Shown here: piece after piece, positions 45,698 to 55,440 of the stretch
How the letters are laid out: every line of letters starts with the position of its first letter
How positions within the stretch are numbered: position 1 is the first letter of the stretch
Origin: Polaribacter filamentus
GTDB lineage: Bacteria > Bacteroidota > Bacteroidia > Flavobacteriales > Flavobacteriaceae
Direction: 5' to 3'
DNA: 64,000 nucleotides
Assembly: GCF_002943715.1 (NCBI RefSeq)
Contig: NZ_MQUA01000013.1
Location: 1,047,001 to 1,111,000 of the forward strand
Translations under genes and position numbers: made by a program
Notes under the pieces: generated by a model
Told to the model about the DNA's origin: nothing
Database searches by the model: none
What the model saw: the letters and a program-made list of their open reading frames with translations, nothing else

Positions 45698-45955
45698 TTA
45701 ATGCAGCACAGTTAAACCGATTTCTTTTGATGTAAAAAAATAATAGTGGACTGATTGCAAGTCAAGTTGCTTGCATCCAGTTGTTTTTAAAATTGTAGTT
45801 CTCATAATTTTATGAGTATTAAAAATATAAAACCCCACTGCGCAAAACTGATAATCATTTGAGTATGCAAAATATTCTTTTATAACAGATTCCATGCCTT
45901 TTTCTATTTCATAGAAATTGGCATTATTACTTAAAAAAAATCTATTAAAAAACAA
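45698..45955 (-). other. Unassigned 85-residue frame, doubtful
   Basis: A minus-strand frame lying in the 340-bp gap between the channel-like remnant and the helicase gene. It contains FYEIEKGMESVIKEYFAYSN and ends TSKEIGLTVLH. No family recognised and no promoter seen; it may be another decayed piece. Confidence 0.25.
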
Positions 45956-45958
45956 TTA

Positions 45959-47272
45959 CTATAAAACAGTAACTCGGACTTTTTTCTTTTTTAATCGCGT
46001 ATTATTTAATTTTTCTACCAAACCATTAGCAAGTGCTCGTGGAATTGCAACAAACGCACAATCGGGTTTTAATTCAATCGTACCTAATTGGTCTTTAGTC
46101 AAACCGCCTTGTTTTATAAATAAACCAGCGATATCCCCTTTTGAAATTTTATCTTTTCTTCCGCCAGAAATAAATAACGTTTCCCAATATTGAGGTTCTA
46201 ATTTTGCCTTTTTAGAAATGTTTTCACCTTTTGAATTTTTAATAAAATCTGGCGAAGTTTCTTTTTCCCATTTTAAAATATAAGCCGTTCCTTTTTCATT
46301 TATTCTTGCCGTTCTTCCATTTCTATGAATAAAATCTTCTTCATGCTGCGGCAATTCAAAATGAATAATATATTTAATTTCAACGATATCTATTCCTCTA
46401 GAAGCTAAATCGGTCGCAATTAATAATTGACAGGTTCCGTTTCTAAATTTAATTAAAGAACGCTCTCTATCTTTTTGCTCCATTCCGCCTGAAAAACAAG
46501 CATGACTAATATTATTACGATCTAAAGAAGCACTTACTTTTTCAATACTGTCTTTTAAATTACAGAAAACAATTCCGGGATCATTCCCAATATGCTGAAT
46601 TAGATCCAACAAAGTTGTTAATTTATTTTTTTCAGGAGCAATTACTGTTTTAATAGCCAATTGCGACGTTCTCTTTTCTTTTAAATAATTAATGATTGTT
46701 GGCTTGTCTAATTTAACAAATTCAGGAATTTCAACACCTTGAGTAGCAGAAGTTAAGATGCGTTTATTTAAAGCAGGCAATTGATTAATAATTCCTCTCA
46801 TTTCATATTCAAAACCTACTTCTAAAGACTTGTCAAACTCATCTAAAATCAAGGTTTTAATATAATCTTTAGAAAAACGATCATTGGCAAAATGGTCTGC
46901 AATTCTACCCGGGGTTCCTATTAAAATTGCAGGTATGTGTTTTAATTCAATTTTATCTTTAGACATTGGTCGGCCACCATAAACTGCATTCACTTTGTAA
47001 CCAGAACCCATTGTACGGATAACTTGTTCAATTTGTATCGCTAATTCTCTGGATGGCACCAATATTAACGCCTGAATTTCATTTGATTCTGGATCTAAAG
47101 AATCAATCAATGGCAAACAAAAAGCAAGTGTCTTTCCAGTTCCTGTTGGCGATAATAAAATGGTATTTGTAGTTGTTTCTATGACAGAAACGGCCTCTTC
47201 TTGCATCGAATTTAAAGCAGTAATATTTAATTTTGCTAATATATCCTCTTGATTCTTAATGTTATTTGCCAT
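45959..47272 (-). CDS. DEAD-box ATP-dependent RNA helicase
   Basis: 437 residues with the full helicase set: Q motif region AKLNITALNSMQEEAV, motif I SPTGTGKT, Ia VPSRELA, Ib TPGRI, motif II variant DEFD instead of DEAD, motif III SAT, then DLASRGIDI (motif V) and HRNGRTAR (motif VI). A C-terminal DbpA-like RNA-binding domain may follow (FISGGRKDKISKGDIAGLF; CAFVAIPRALANGLVEKL). The C-terminal features suggest the DbpA group involved in ribosome assembly. Confidence 0.9.
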   Translation of the reverse strand: MANNIKNQEDILAKLNITALNSMQEEAVSVIETTTNTILLSPTGTGKTLAFCLPLIDSLDPESNEIQALILVPSRELAIQIEQVIRTMGSGYKVNAVYGGRPMSKDKIELKHIPAILIGTPGRIADHFANDRFSKDYIKTLILDEFDKSLEVGFEYEMRGIINQLPALNKRILTSATQGVEIPEFVKLDKPTIINYLKEKRTSQLAIKTVIAPEKNKLTTLLDLIQHIGNDPGIVFCNLKDSIEKVSASLDRNNISHACFSGGMEQKDRERSLIKFRNGTCQLLIATDLASRGIDIVEIKYIIHFELPQHEEDFIHRNGRTARINEKGTAYILKWEKETSPDFIKNSKGENISKKAKLEPQYWETLFISGGRKDKISKGDIAGLFIKQGGLTKDQLGTIELKPDCAFVAIPRALANGLVEKLNNTRLKKKKVRVTVL

Positions 47273-47377
47273 AATTATTTTGTTCTATTAGACGTAAATC
47301 AGTAATTAAATGTATCAATAGTCTTACACTACCTTTTAACAGACAATTTAACTTTTAATACTAATTAACAGATTTCG

Positions 47378-48718
47378 TTATTTCTTTTTTTTCTTTTTAG
47401 GTGCTTCCGGTTTTGTTTTTGTAGAAGCCATTTGTGCTAAGTAATTTGCCAATATTTTATCAACTAATTCCTCTTTTGTTAAATGATGAAATATTGTTTT
47501 TATTTGTGCTTTAAAATCTTGAGAAACGTCGTGATTCGGCCTCGTTTTAAATATTTTTTTGGCCCACAACAAACCATTGTTTTCTTCAATACTTTTTGAA
47601 TCGGCTTTTTTAAATTGATGAAATTGAATGCCTAATACTTTTTCAAATTCAGGAATATCTTGCACTTCATCATCTTGAATAATACTTAAAGAAAGCCCCT
47701 TTGCTCCTGCTCTTGCTGTACGTCCGCTTCTATGAACATACGTATCATACGTGTCTGGTAAATGATAATTTACCACATATTCTATTTCTTTTACGTCAAT
47801 TCCACGAGCAGCTAAATCCGTAGCTACTAAAATATTAATGTTACCTTCTCTAAATTGCCCCATAATTCGATCACGAATTCCTTGCGTTAAACTACCATGA
47901 ATAGCCCCAGAAGAGAATTTATTAATGGCTAGATTTTTTGCTAGTTTATTAACTGCAGCTTTCGTTTTACAAAATATAATTCCGCGTTTCCCATCCTTAG
48001 AACTTAAAAAATGAAGTAAGACCTCTAATTTCTCAATCGGTTTTACAACAACATATTGATGATCAATTCCCTGATGACCAACAGTTCCCATATCCGCTTC
48101 AATATGAATTACCTGTTTCGCCATGTAATTTTGAACTAATTGTTTGATCGTTCCTGGCATTGTAGCCGTAAACAACAACGTTCTTCTTGATTTCGGAATT
48201 TCTTTGATAATAGCATCTACCTCTTCTTTTAAAGCAGTGACCATTTCATCGGCTTCATCCAAAACGAAATACTTGATTTCTTTAATATTGATGGCATCAC
48301 GTTTTACTAAATCTACCAAACGACCTGGAGTTGCAATTACAATATGAGTCGTTGATTTTAAGCGTTCTATTTGCGGTTTTATGGGTATTCCGCCACAAAT
48401 AGAAGCAATAGATATTTCTGGAATTTCTGTTGAATAAGAAACTAAATTATCATAAATCTGATGCCCTAATTCTCTCGTTGGCGCTAATATTAACGTCTGA
48501 ATTTGAGTGTTTTCTAAATCAACTAATTGCAGCAAAGGCAATCCAAAAGCAGCCGTTTTACCCGTTCCTGTTTTTGCTAAAACAACCAAATCCTCTTTTT
48601 GATTTAATACAACAGGAATTGTCTTTGTCTGAATATCTGTAGGAACAGAAATTTCTAACTTAGCTAAACTATATTGCAATTGTTTATGAATCCCTAACTC
48701 TGAAAACGATTTTGACAT
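47378..48718 (-). CDS. DEAD-box RNA helicase, RhlE-like
   Basis: 446 residues from ATG 48718; 56 upstream in-frame codons exist but lie across the promoter and lack family similarity. Motifs: Q motif GIHKQLQYSLAKLEISVPTD, I AKTGTGKT, II DEAD in VLDEADEMV, III SAT variant FTATMPG, VI HRSGRTARAG, and a basic tail KKKKKK. RhlE-type helicases remodel RNA in ribosome maturation or decay. A -7 element at 48734-48741 supports the start. A Crp/Fnr gene is divergent. Confidence 0.9.
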   Translation of the reverse strand: MSKSFSELGIHKQLQYSLAKLEISVPTDIQTKTIPVVLNQKEDLVVLAKTGTGKTAAFGLPLLQLVDLENTQIQTLILAPTRELGHQIYDNLVSYSTEIPEISIASICGGIPIKPQIERLKSTTHIVIATPGRLVDLVKRDAINIKEIKYFVLDEADEMVTALKEEVDAIIKEIPKSRRTLLFTATMPGTIKQLVQNYMAKQVIHIEADMGTVGHQGIDHQYVVVKPIEKLEVLLHFLSSKDGKRGIIFCKTKAAVNKLAKNLAINKFSSGAIHGSLTQGIRDRIMGQFREGNINILVATDLAARGIDVKEIEYVVNYHLPDTYDTYVHRSGRTARAGAKGLSLSIIQDDEVQDIPEFEKVLGIQFHQFKKADSKSIEENNGLLWAKKIFKTRPNHDVSQDFKAQIKTIFHHLTKEELVDKILANYLAQMASTKTKPEAPKKKKKK

Positions 48719-48733
48719 CAAATAATTTTTTTG

Positions 48734-48741
48734 CAAAGGTA
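48734..48741 (-). promoter_or_regulatory. TAnnTTTG -7 element for the RhlE-like gene
   Basis: On the minus strand TACCTTTG fits the consensus, 15 bases upstream of ATG 48718. It decides the start: the longer frame would begin upstream of this promoter. Confidence 0.55.
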
Positions 48742-48856
48742 CTAATAAGGTTCTTGGTAAATGAACAAATGATTCCTGTGAATTTAGAATATTGATAATT
48801 AGAAAAAAGCGCGATTTTATATCTATATTAACATCCGTAAAGGCAGTCTGAATCCG

Positions 48857-48864
48857 TATCTTTG
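48857..48864 (+). promoter_or_regulatory. TAnnTTTG -7 element for the Crp/Fnr gene
   Basis: TATCTTTG lies 23 bases upstream of the TTG start. The -33 position has no clear TTTG, which would suit an activated promoter. Confidence 0.5.
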
Positions 48865-48887
48865 ATAAAACTATTTTCAGAAACAAT

Positions 48888-49457
48888 TTGGAACAGATAA
48901 AAGAATATTTAGATCAAATAGCAACCATTTCTAAATTTGATTGGGATTTCTTCAACTCCAAATTAAAGCGTCGCGTATTTCAGAAAAAAACTATTTTTTT
49001 AAAACTTAATGAGATAGAAAATCATATTTCATTTATTGAATCGGGTGTCGTTCGTTTATTTATTCCTAACGAAGATCCAGACAAAGAAACTACTTTTGGA
49101 TTTAGCTTTGAAAATCAGTTTATAAGTGCTTACGATTCTTTTTTAACTCAAAAACCATCCGCATACCAACTGCAATCACTTACCGAAACTACGATTGTAA
49201 GTATAACCTATGCCGATTTACAAGAAGTTTATAAAACAACGCAAATAGGTAATTTAATTGGCCGTTTAACTGCAGAACGTTTGTTTTTGATAAAATCTAA
49301 AAGAGAGCAAAATCTTTTAAATTTATCAGCAAAAGAACGTTATTTGAGATTATTTAAAGAGCGTCCAGAGCTCTTGAAAGTAATTCCACTAAAATATATT
49401 AGCTCTTATATAGGTGTAACCGCGCAGGCTTTAAGTAGAATAAGAAAACGTATTTAA
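48888..49457 (+). CDS. Crp/Fnr family regulator
   Basis: 189 residues. A cyclic-nucleotide-binding-like sensor domain (FFNSKLKRRVFQKKTIFLKL; IESGVVRLFIPNEDPDKETT; FGFSFENQFISAYDSFLT) is followed by a long helix and a short winged-helix end (YISSYIGVTAQALSRIRKRI). There are no Fnr-type cysteines. The start is TTG 48888, supported by the -7 box and by the family N-terminus. This type is common in Bacteroidetes; the signal is unknown. A desaturase gene follows 57 bases later with its own promoter. Confidence 0.88.
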   Translation: MEQIKEYLDQIATISKFDWDFFNSKLKRRVFQKKTIFLKLNEIENHISFIESGVVRLFIPNEDPDKETTFGFSFENQFISAYDSFLTQKPSAYQLQSLTETTIVSITYADLQEVYKTTQIGNLIGRLTAERLFLIKSKREQNLLNLSAKERYLRLFKERPELLKVIPLKYISSYIGVTAQALSRIRKRI

Positions 49458-49471
49458 TTGATTTAGGTTCA

Positions 49472-49502
49472 TTGTTTACAAGCTAACATCCAATTATCTT
49501 TG
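49472..49502 (+). promoter_or_regulatory. Promoter TTG-N20-TATCTTTG for the desaturase
   Basis: TTG (49472-49474) and TATCTTTG (49495-49502) are 20 bases apart, close to the Bacteroidetes consensus, 12 bases upstream of the ATG. Confidence 0.65.
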
Positions 49503-49514
49503 TAAAAAAAACGT

Positions 49515-50255
49515 ATGGTTATTGTTATTTTTGTTCTAGTTCTATGGTATGGAGGTTTGTTTTTTCAATCTTTCTTTTTGCATCGATATGCAGCACATCA
49601 GGTGTTTACAATGTCGAAAACTATGGAAAAAATTACTTTTATTCTAACTTGGATTTTTCAAGGTTCTAGTTATTTAAGCGCATATGGTTACGGAATTATG
49701 CATAGAATGCATCACGCATATACGGATACTGAAAAAGATCCTCACTCACCATCTCACGATCCAAATATGTTTGCGATGATGTGGAAAACAAAAAATATTT
49801 ATCAGGATATTAATACACAGCGCATTGCTGTTGATGAACGTTTTACTAAAAATGTACCCCAATGGAAATCATTTGATGCATTTGCTGGCTCAAAACTTTC
49901 TCGCATACTTTGGATTACAGAATACGTATTATTCTTTGCTTTTTTTGTAAACGCTTGGTGGCAATGGTTATTATTACCAATAACCTTTTTAATGGCACCA
50001 ATTCATGGCGTAATCATTAACTGGTTTGCACATATTTATGGGTATGCAAATTTTAAAATGAAAAATACTAGTAAAAATCTATTTCCCTTTGATTTTTTAA
50101 TGATGGGCGAAGGATATCATAATAATCACCATAAATACTCAAGTAGCGCTAATTTTGGGGTAAAATGGCACGAAGTTGACGTTACTTATTTAATTATAAT
50201 AGTATTAAATTCTTTTGGTTTTATTCAGTTAAAACCGATTAAGCTTAAAAAATAA
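49515..50255 (+). CDS. Acyl-CoA/fatty acid desaturase
   Basis: 246 residues. Three histidine boxes of membrane di-iron desaturases are present: HRYAAH, HRMHHAYTD and HNNHHKY, with membrane pairs before and between. The WHEVD element near the end is also typical. Such enzymes introduce a cis double bond into membrane acyl chains, often in response to cold. The preceding Crp/Fnr regulator is a candidate controller by position only. A strong terminator follows. Confidence 0.9.
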   Translation: MVIVIFVLVLWYGGLFFQSFFLHRYAAHQVFTMSKTMEKITFILTWIFQGSSYLSAYGYGIMHRMHHAYTDTEKDPHSPSHDPNMFAMMWKTKNIYQDINTQRIAVDERFTKNVPQWKSFDAFAGSKLSRILWITEYVLFFAFFVNAWWQWLLLPITFLMAPIHGVIINWFAHIYGYANFKMKNTSKNLFPFDFLMMGEGYHNNHHKYSSSANFGVKWHEVDVTYLIIIVLNSFGFIQLKPIKLKK

Positions 50256-50280
50256 TAATTGAAGTTTAGATATTAAAAAA

Positions 50281-50322
50281 ATGCTCACAAGACTTTTTAT
50301 ATTCTTGTGAGCATTTTTTTTT
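50281..50322 (+). terminator. Strong intrinsic terminator
   Basis: ATGCTCACAAG (50281-50291) and CTTGTGAGCAT (50304-50314) form a perfect 11-bp stem followed by nine T residues, 26 bases after the desaturase stop. Confidence 0.93.
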
Positions 50323-50472
50323 GCTAATTAAATTTAGTAATAACAGGTGAATTTAAAATCACTCTAAAATCATTTATTTATCAATTTTGCTTAAACCTTA
50401 TGCGTTTCAGCGATATCATAAATTTTAAAACGGTGCTATTTAGGTACCAATTATAATTTTCTTTGTAACTGC

Positions 50473-51998
50473 TTAATTATCAGCATAAATTTTCAAAAGA
50501 TATAATCCAGCAGTTAATTACTTTGTGTTTAGGTGTTTAGTAGCAGTGCTTTTATCGATTACTAATTGACCTAAAGTATTTTATAGTAGCACTTTTTGGA
50601 TCATTTTATTTGTTCTAATCGCAATGAAATCTGAAAAAGGATTCGGGTAAACAGAAAACGTATCTCAAAAGCATCGGTAACGCTTAAAGGATTATTTTTG
50701 ATATATTTTTACATAATCTATAACCATACTACTTTCTGTGAAATTAGCGTCTGGAGTGCTAGAATAACCCCCACAGCAATATTTAACAACAAAAATTGCT
50801 CCTTGTCAAAGGGCCAAGTTGCATCATTTTTTGTAGATGGTTTATAGGTATAATAACCAATACCATCAATCATAAACGTAATTTGATTTGGAGACCAATT
50901 CATAGAATAAATATGAAAATTTTCTGCCACATTAGTAAGTGTTTTTGTAGAAGTATTCACTGTATTTCCAAAACTAGAAGGTGTATGCAAAGCACTTGAA
51001 ACATTATTTGTTGCATGTAAGCCATGTTCCATAATATCGATTTCACCACAACTTGGCCAATTTTTCGTTCCAAAACCTTGCTCATACCAATAAGATCCTG
51101 GTTCATTCACGTTTTTACCTAAAGTCCAAATAGCAGTCCAAATTCCGTTTCCAAAAGGAAGTTTTGCGCGCACATCTACTCTGCCATGTGTAAATGCATA
51201 TTTAGAGGTTAATCTTGCAGAAGTATAATTTAAAGCAACCCCGTTTTGTGTAAAATCTTCTTTTTTAGCAACAATATTCAAGTATCCATCAGTAACATTA
51301 GCATTTTCAGTGCGATCTGTATAATGTTGCAATTCGCCATTATACCATTTACCTCCATTTGGACCTATTGTTTGTTGAAACCATTTTGTACCGTCAATAG
51401 CGCCATTTCCATCAAACTCATCAGACCAAACTAAATCGGTGTAAATAACATCTAACGTATTTGGATTTGTTGGTGCTGTTCCGTCTGTAATATCATCTAT
51501 TAAATAAGTTCCAGGAGTTTTAGAAGCGTCATCAATAATTACAAAAAGTCTAGTATAAGTTCCCGTTGCATTTATATTTGCACCATTTGCGCTATTTTTA
51601 GCATTAGAAAAATCGAAACTAATGGTTTTCCAATTCGAAGGCGAAGGAACCGTAAATGTTTCTTTAACTTCAACATTCGTATTCGTGGCACTTTCTAGTT
51701 TTAAAAGGATATTATGAGAATTTGGATCAAAAGAATAAAAATCTAAGGTTATTTTTTGTTGAATATCTAAATTAACTGCAACATCTATATAAAAACCTTG
51801 ACTAGCGTTTGCAACATTATTGAAAAATTTACCAACTTTATTGCCCAAATCTTTTGGGTCATTTATTGTTGAAAAACCAGCACCATCAAAAGTAATAAAG
51901 GTATCAGCAGAATCTGTAAAATCAATTGGCATTTCTTGACTATTGAGTTGTAAATAGATTAAAAAAATGATAATTATTAAAGTATAATTGATTTTCAT
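50473..51998 (-). pseudogene. GH16 endo-glucanase with decayed T9SS tail
   Basis: Signal peptide (IIIIFLIYLQLNSQ), an N-terminal carbohydrate-binding-like domain (residues 25-175), then a family 16 glycoside hydrolase domain with LVWSDEFDGNGAIDGTKWF and the catalytic GEIDIMEHG. The frame ends at 50718 after NIAVG. Adding one base at the C run 50768-50772 restores GGYSSTPDANFTESSMVID and YVKIYQK. Beyond that, FSVYPNPFSDFIAIRTNK and TAGLYLLKIYADN are a type IX secretion sorting domain broken by stops and shifts. The catalytic domain may still fold, but secretion anchoring is lost. Laminarin-type glucan is the likely substrate. Confidence 0.78.
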
Positions 51999-52112
51999 CG
52001 GGAAATTTTTTTTTCAAAAATACTAATTATTACCAAAAATCGACAATTAAAGCCCTATACAAGAACCATACAAATAATGACACAAAGGGTATTTAAGAAT
52101 TTAAGCCTAATT

Positions 52113-53141
52113 TTAGTTTGGTATTTGCTGACTTAAACAATGTAAAGTTCCAAATCCCCAAATTAAATCGATGGCACTTATCCCTATGATTTCTCTACTA
52201 GGAAAACAATCAGAAAGAATATTTAAGGCAACTCGATCATTTGCATCATTAAAAGTTGGTACTAAAATACATTTATTTAAGATTAAAAAATTAGCATAAC
52301 TAGCGGGTAAACACAGTTCCTCGAAAATAATTTCTTTAGGCATTGGTAAAGGTATTATTTTTAATTTTTCACCATTTTCTAAAGTTGAATTTTGTAGTAT
52401 TTTTAAATTGTCTTGCAAAGGTTTATAGTTGGCACTTTTTTTATCGGCTTCAATTACGGTGACTACAGTATTTTCGTTTACAAAACGGCACAAATCGTCA
52501 ATATGACCATGCGTATCATCGCCAACAACGCCATTGCCTAACCAAATAATATTTGTAATTCCTAAATATTCTTTAAAAACAGCTTCGTAATCCACTTTGA
52601 GAAAACCTTGATTTCTTACCTGAATTGTTGGGTGTAATAAACATTCTTCTGTAGTAATTAAGGTTCCTTTTCCGTTGACCTCTAAAGCGCCACCTTCCAT
52701 CACAACAGGTTTTCCTTTATACGTAACTTGCGTTAATGGAATGTTTAAAAAGCCTGCCACTTTTTTGGGTACATTTTTATCTAATTTATGATTCGCATAT
52801 TTTGCCCATCCATTAAATTTAAACTGTAATGCTTCTCTTTTGTTGTTATTTTTTACAATAATAGGCCCTGAATCTCGCATCCAACTTCTGTTGGTTTTTT
52901 GAAGAATAAAAGATACTTTTTTAAGGTTGATATTCCCCTGTATCATCATCTCTGTAACCTTGACCTTTAATTTCTCATTAGCAACCACTAAAAAAACTTC
53001 TTCATACAAAGAAACCTTTTCGATAAACTCTATAAAAGCCCATTGCACAGCACTGTATTTTCCTGGCCAATCGCTACCATTATCAGGAAAACAAAGCAAT
53101 ATACCTTGTTGATTTTCCCATTCTGCTGGAAATCTTCTCAT
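52113..53141 (-). CDS. aguA: Agmatine deiminase
   Basis: 342 residues of the peptidyl-arginine-deiminase fold. Substrate residues include ILLCFPDNGSDWPG, NRSWMRDSGPI, VMEGGALEVNGKG and the histidine/aspartate motif GDDTHGHIDDLCRF. The catalytic Cys335 is in FGTLHCLSQQ; the usual GGGNIHC loop has become GFGTLHC. It converts agmatine to N-carbamoylputrescine and ammonia. Its start codon overlaps the aguB stop by one base, so the two steps are co-expressed. Confidence 0.93.
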   Translation of the reverse strand: MRRFPAEWENQQGILLCFPDNGSDWPGKYSAVQWAFIEFIEKVSLYEEVFLVVANEKLKVKVTEMMIQGNINLKKVSFILQKTNRSWMRDSGPIIVKNNNKREALQFKFNGWAKYANHKLDKNVPKKVAGFLNIPLTQVTYKGKPVVMEGGALEVNGKGTLITTEECLLHPTIQVRNQGFLKVDYEAVFKEYLGITNIIWLGNGVVGDDTHGHIDDLCRFVNENTVVTVIEADKKSANYKPLQDNLKILQNSTLENGEKLKIIPLPMPKEIIFEELCLPASYANFLILNKCILVPTFNDANDRVALNILSDCFPSREIIGISAIDLIWGFGTLHCLSQQIPN

Positions 53142-54022
53142 TAGTCTATGGCTCTTTTAGTAATATCTCCAAATGCATCAATTCGCCTGTCTCTAAAAAA
53201 CGGCCAATTTTGACGCACATTTTCTTGTAAATCCAAATCTACTTCAGCAATTAATATTTCTTCTTTATCATGAGACGCTTGTGCTAATATTTCTCCTTGA
53301 GGACCTGCAATAAATGAAGCTCCCCAAAATTCGATACCCGCAGTATCTGGTAAGTATTTTTCTAAACCAATTCGGTTTGCGGCAGCAACATATATTCCGT
53401 TCGCAACAGCATGTCCTTTCATTACATTCATCCAAGCATTGTATTGATTTACACCATATTGCTCTTTTTCTTGGGGATGCCAACCAATTGCTGTTGGATA
53501 AAACAACACTTCGGATCCTTTTAATGCAGTAAGCCTTGCAGCTTCGGGATACCATTGATCCCAACAAATTAAAGTGCCAATATTTCCTTTTTTTGTTGGT
53601 GAGTTTATAAAACCTAAATCACCTGGAGTGAAATAGAATTTCTCGTAAAAATGAGGATCATCCGGAATGTGCATTTTTCTATATAAACCGGCTTCTGTTC
53701 CGTCCGTATCAATAATATAAGCACTATTATGGTAAATACCGGCCATTCTTTTTTCGAAAAAAGGAACAATAATTACAACACCAAGCTCTTTCGCTAAAGC
53801 ACTAAAAGCGATAAAAGAACCGCTATATAAAGGTTCTGCTAGCGCAAAATTATCTACGTTTTCACTTTGACAAAAATAATGACTGCTATATAATTCTGGT
53901 AAACTAATAACTTCTGCACCTTTTTCTGCAGCTTTTTTAACCCAATGTAAACATTTCTCTAAGTTGTTTTTGGCAACATCGTTTAAGTTTAACTGAATTA
54001 CTGCTATTTTATATTTTTTCAT
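53141..54022 (-). CDS. aguB: N-carbamoylputrescine amidohydrolase
   Basis: 293 residues of the nitrilase superfamily. The catalytic triad is visible as Glu43 in LPELYSS, Lys in YRKMHIPDDPHFYEKF and Cys in LICWDQWYPEAAR. FYFTPGD and GWHPQEKEQYG match the N-carbamoylputrescine group. It releases putrescine, CO2 and ammonia. First gene of the aguB-aguA pair, giving agmatine to putrescine conversion. Confidence 0.93.
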   Translation of the reverse strand: MKKYKIAVIQLNLNDVAKNNLEKCLHWVKKAAEKGAEVISLPELYSSHYFCQSENVDNFALAEPLYSGSFIAFSALAKELGVVIIVPFFEKRMAGIYHNSAYIIDTDGTEAGLYRKMHIPDDPHFYEKFYFTPGDLGFINSPTKKGNIGTLICWDQWYPEAARLTALKGSEVLFYPTAIGWHPQEKEQYGVNQYNAWMNVMKGHAVANGIYVAAANRIGLEKYLPDTAGIEFWGASFIAGPQGEILAQASHDKEEILIAEVDLDLQENVRQNWPFFRDRRIDAFGDITKRAID

Positions 54023-54245
54023 TCCTGATTTTAAATTGAGAGCATAAAAATAAGAAAATAATGTTTATATCATTATCAATTTCTATTTTTTAGAACTTTT
54101 TCACCAATTAAAAACGAAAAGCATCTTTTATTAAAACCTACTTAAAGATCAACATCAATAAGAACTTAATGATGCTTAAAATTAAATAGTATAAAAATAA
54201 TCCTAATCTTTTAAAAACAACTTCTAGAAAACAGTTCCTTTTTGA

Positions 54246-55136
54246 TTATACCTGCCTTTTTCTTGAAGTAATAAAATAGACACCTGTTAATAAAACTACA
54301 GATGCAACTATAGATTGTGTTGTAAATTCTTCATTCAGAAAATACCACCCTAAAAACATGGCAATTATAGGGTTTACATAGGCAGATGTTGATACTTTTT
54401 CTGGTGAAACTGATTTCAATAAATAATTGAAAGATGTAAAAGCAAGAATACTTCCAAAAGTAATAAGAAATAGCATAGAACCTTGTACTTTAAAACTCCA
54501 TGATGTTGGTGCTAGCCAAGCTTCATCAAATCCTAAACTGGCAATAATCAGCACAATTCCTGCTGTAATCATTTGATACCCGGTGCTTACGAAAAAGTTT
54601 TTTGGTAAATCTGCCTTGGATACAAATACGCTGCCATAACTCCAACTTAAAACACAAGTAAAGATCATAAATATTCCTAGAAGACTTTCTTTAGAAACCG
54701 CAATTTCTGTTTGACTTACTAATAAATACATCCCAAATACACCTAATAAAACCCCAATTATCGATTTTTTTTGCATTTTTTTTTGATCTATTAAACGCAA
54801 TAATAACAATACAAAAAGCGGTTGCGTTGATGCTAATAGTGAAGCAAAACCAGAATCTACATATTTTAAAGCCCAAACAAAAACACCATTTCCGTACACT
54901 AAAAATAAAAATCCAGATATTAGAGTGTTTAGCAATTGCTTCTTCGAAATTACTAGCGACTTTTTAAGCACTTTTGCAATAATCAGTATTAAAAAACCGG
55001 CTGTTAAAAAACGAATAGAGGCTAAGAAAAACGGTGATAATTCTGTAACCGCTATTTTATTAAATAAATAGGTAGAACCCCAAATTACATAAATAGCAAT
55101 AAAGGCGAAGATTATAAGTACTTTAGAATTTTTCAA
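54246..55136 (-). CDS. EamA/DMT family transporter
   Basis: 296 residues with ten membrane helices in two EamA repeats: IYVIWGSTYLFNKIAVTELS opens the first and SLLGIFMIFTCVLSWSYGSV the second. The closing helix is SVVLLTGVYFITSRKR. Such drug/metabolite transporters export amino acids or small metabolites. The substrate is unknown. Confidence 0.88.
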   Translation of the reverse strand: MKNSKVLIIFAFIAIYVIWGSTYLFNKIAVTELSPFFLASIRFLTAGFLILIIAKVLKKSLVISKKQLLNTLISGFLFLVYGNGVFVWALKYVDSGFASLLASTQPLFVLLLLRLIDQKKMQKKSIIGVLLGVFGMYLLVSQTEIAVSKESLLGIFMIFTCVLSWSYGSVFVSKADLPKNFFVSTGYQMITAGIVLIIASLGFDEAWLAPTSWSFKVQGSMLFLITFGSILAFTSFNYLLKSVSPEKVSTSAYVNPIIAMFLGWYFLNEEFTTQSIVASVVLLTGVYFITSRKRQV

Positions 55137-55440
55137 TTGAATTGTATTAATTATTGTAAAAGTACTCTTTATATTTTCTGTTTAATAAAATTTATAATTG
55201 TTTTATATTTTGAAGAAAGAAATATGAGAATGGCAAAAACAGTGCTAAATAAGTTATTACATCAAAAAAAATAAAAAAAGTAATTATTGCTGGTATTACC
55301 CATTTAATTGGTTTAGAAAAAGAATTCAAAAAAATATTTGAATTTAAAAGTAATTTTAATGAATAATTATTAGATTTTTAGTGGTCTTTTTAATCTAAAA
55401 ACCTCATAAAAAATTGTGAGATTTTTTTTCTATAAATACA
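55137..55440. other. 304-bp gap, no assignable gene
   Basis: The plus strand holds two very short frames (a 16-codon one starting near 55224 and a tail KKVIIAGITHLIGLEKEFKK ending near 55363), neither recognised. The right end contains the bidirectional terminator at 55403-55429. Confidence 0.4.
55403..55429. terminator. Bidirectional terminator after the his operon
   Basis: CTCATAA and TTGTGAG form a 7-bp stem around AAAA, with eight T residues on the plus strand and a GTTTTT tract on the minus strand. It begins 12 bases past the hisIE stop. Confidence 0.7.

Noticed and set aside
48719..48886. Longer N-terminus for the RhlE-like helicase
   Set aside because: The extra 56 residues lie across the -7 promoter element and lack helicase-family features; ATG 48718 fits better.
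53268..53567. 99-residue cysteine-rich minus-strand frame
   Set aside because: It lies wholly inside aguB in another frame; aguB has all its catalytic residues.
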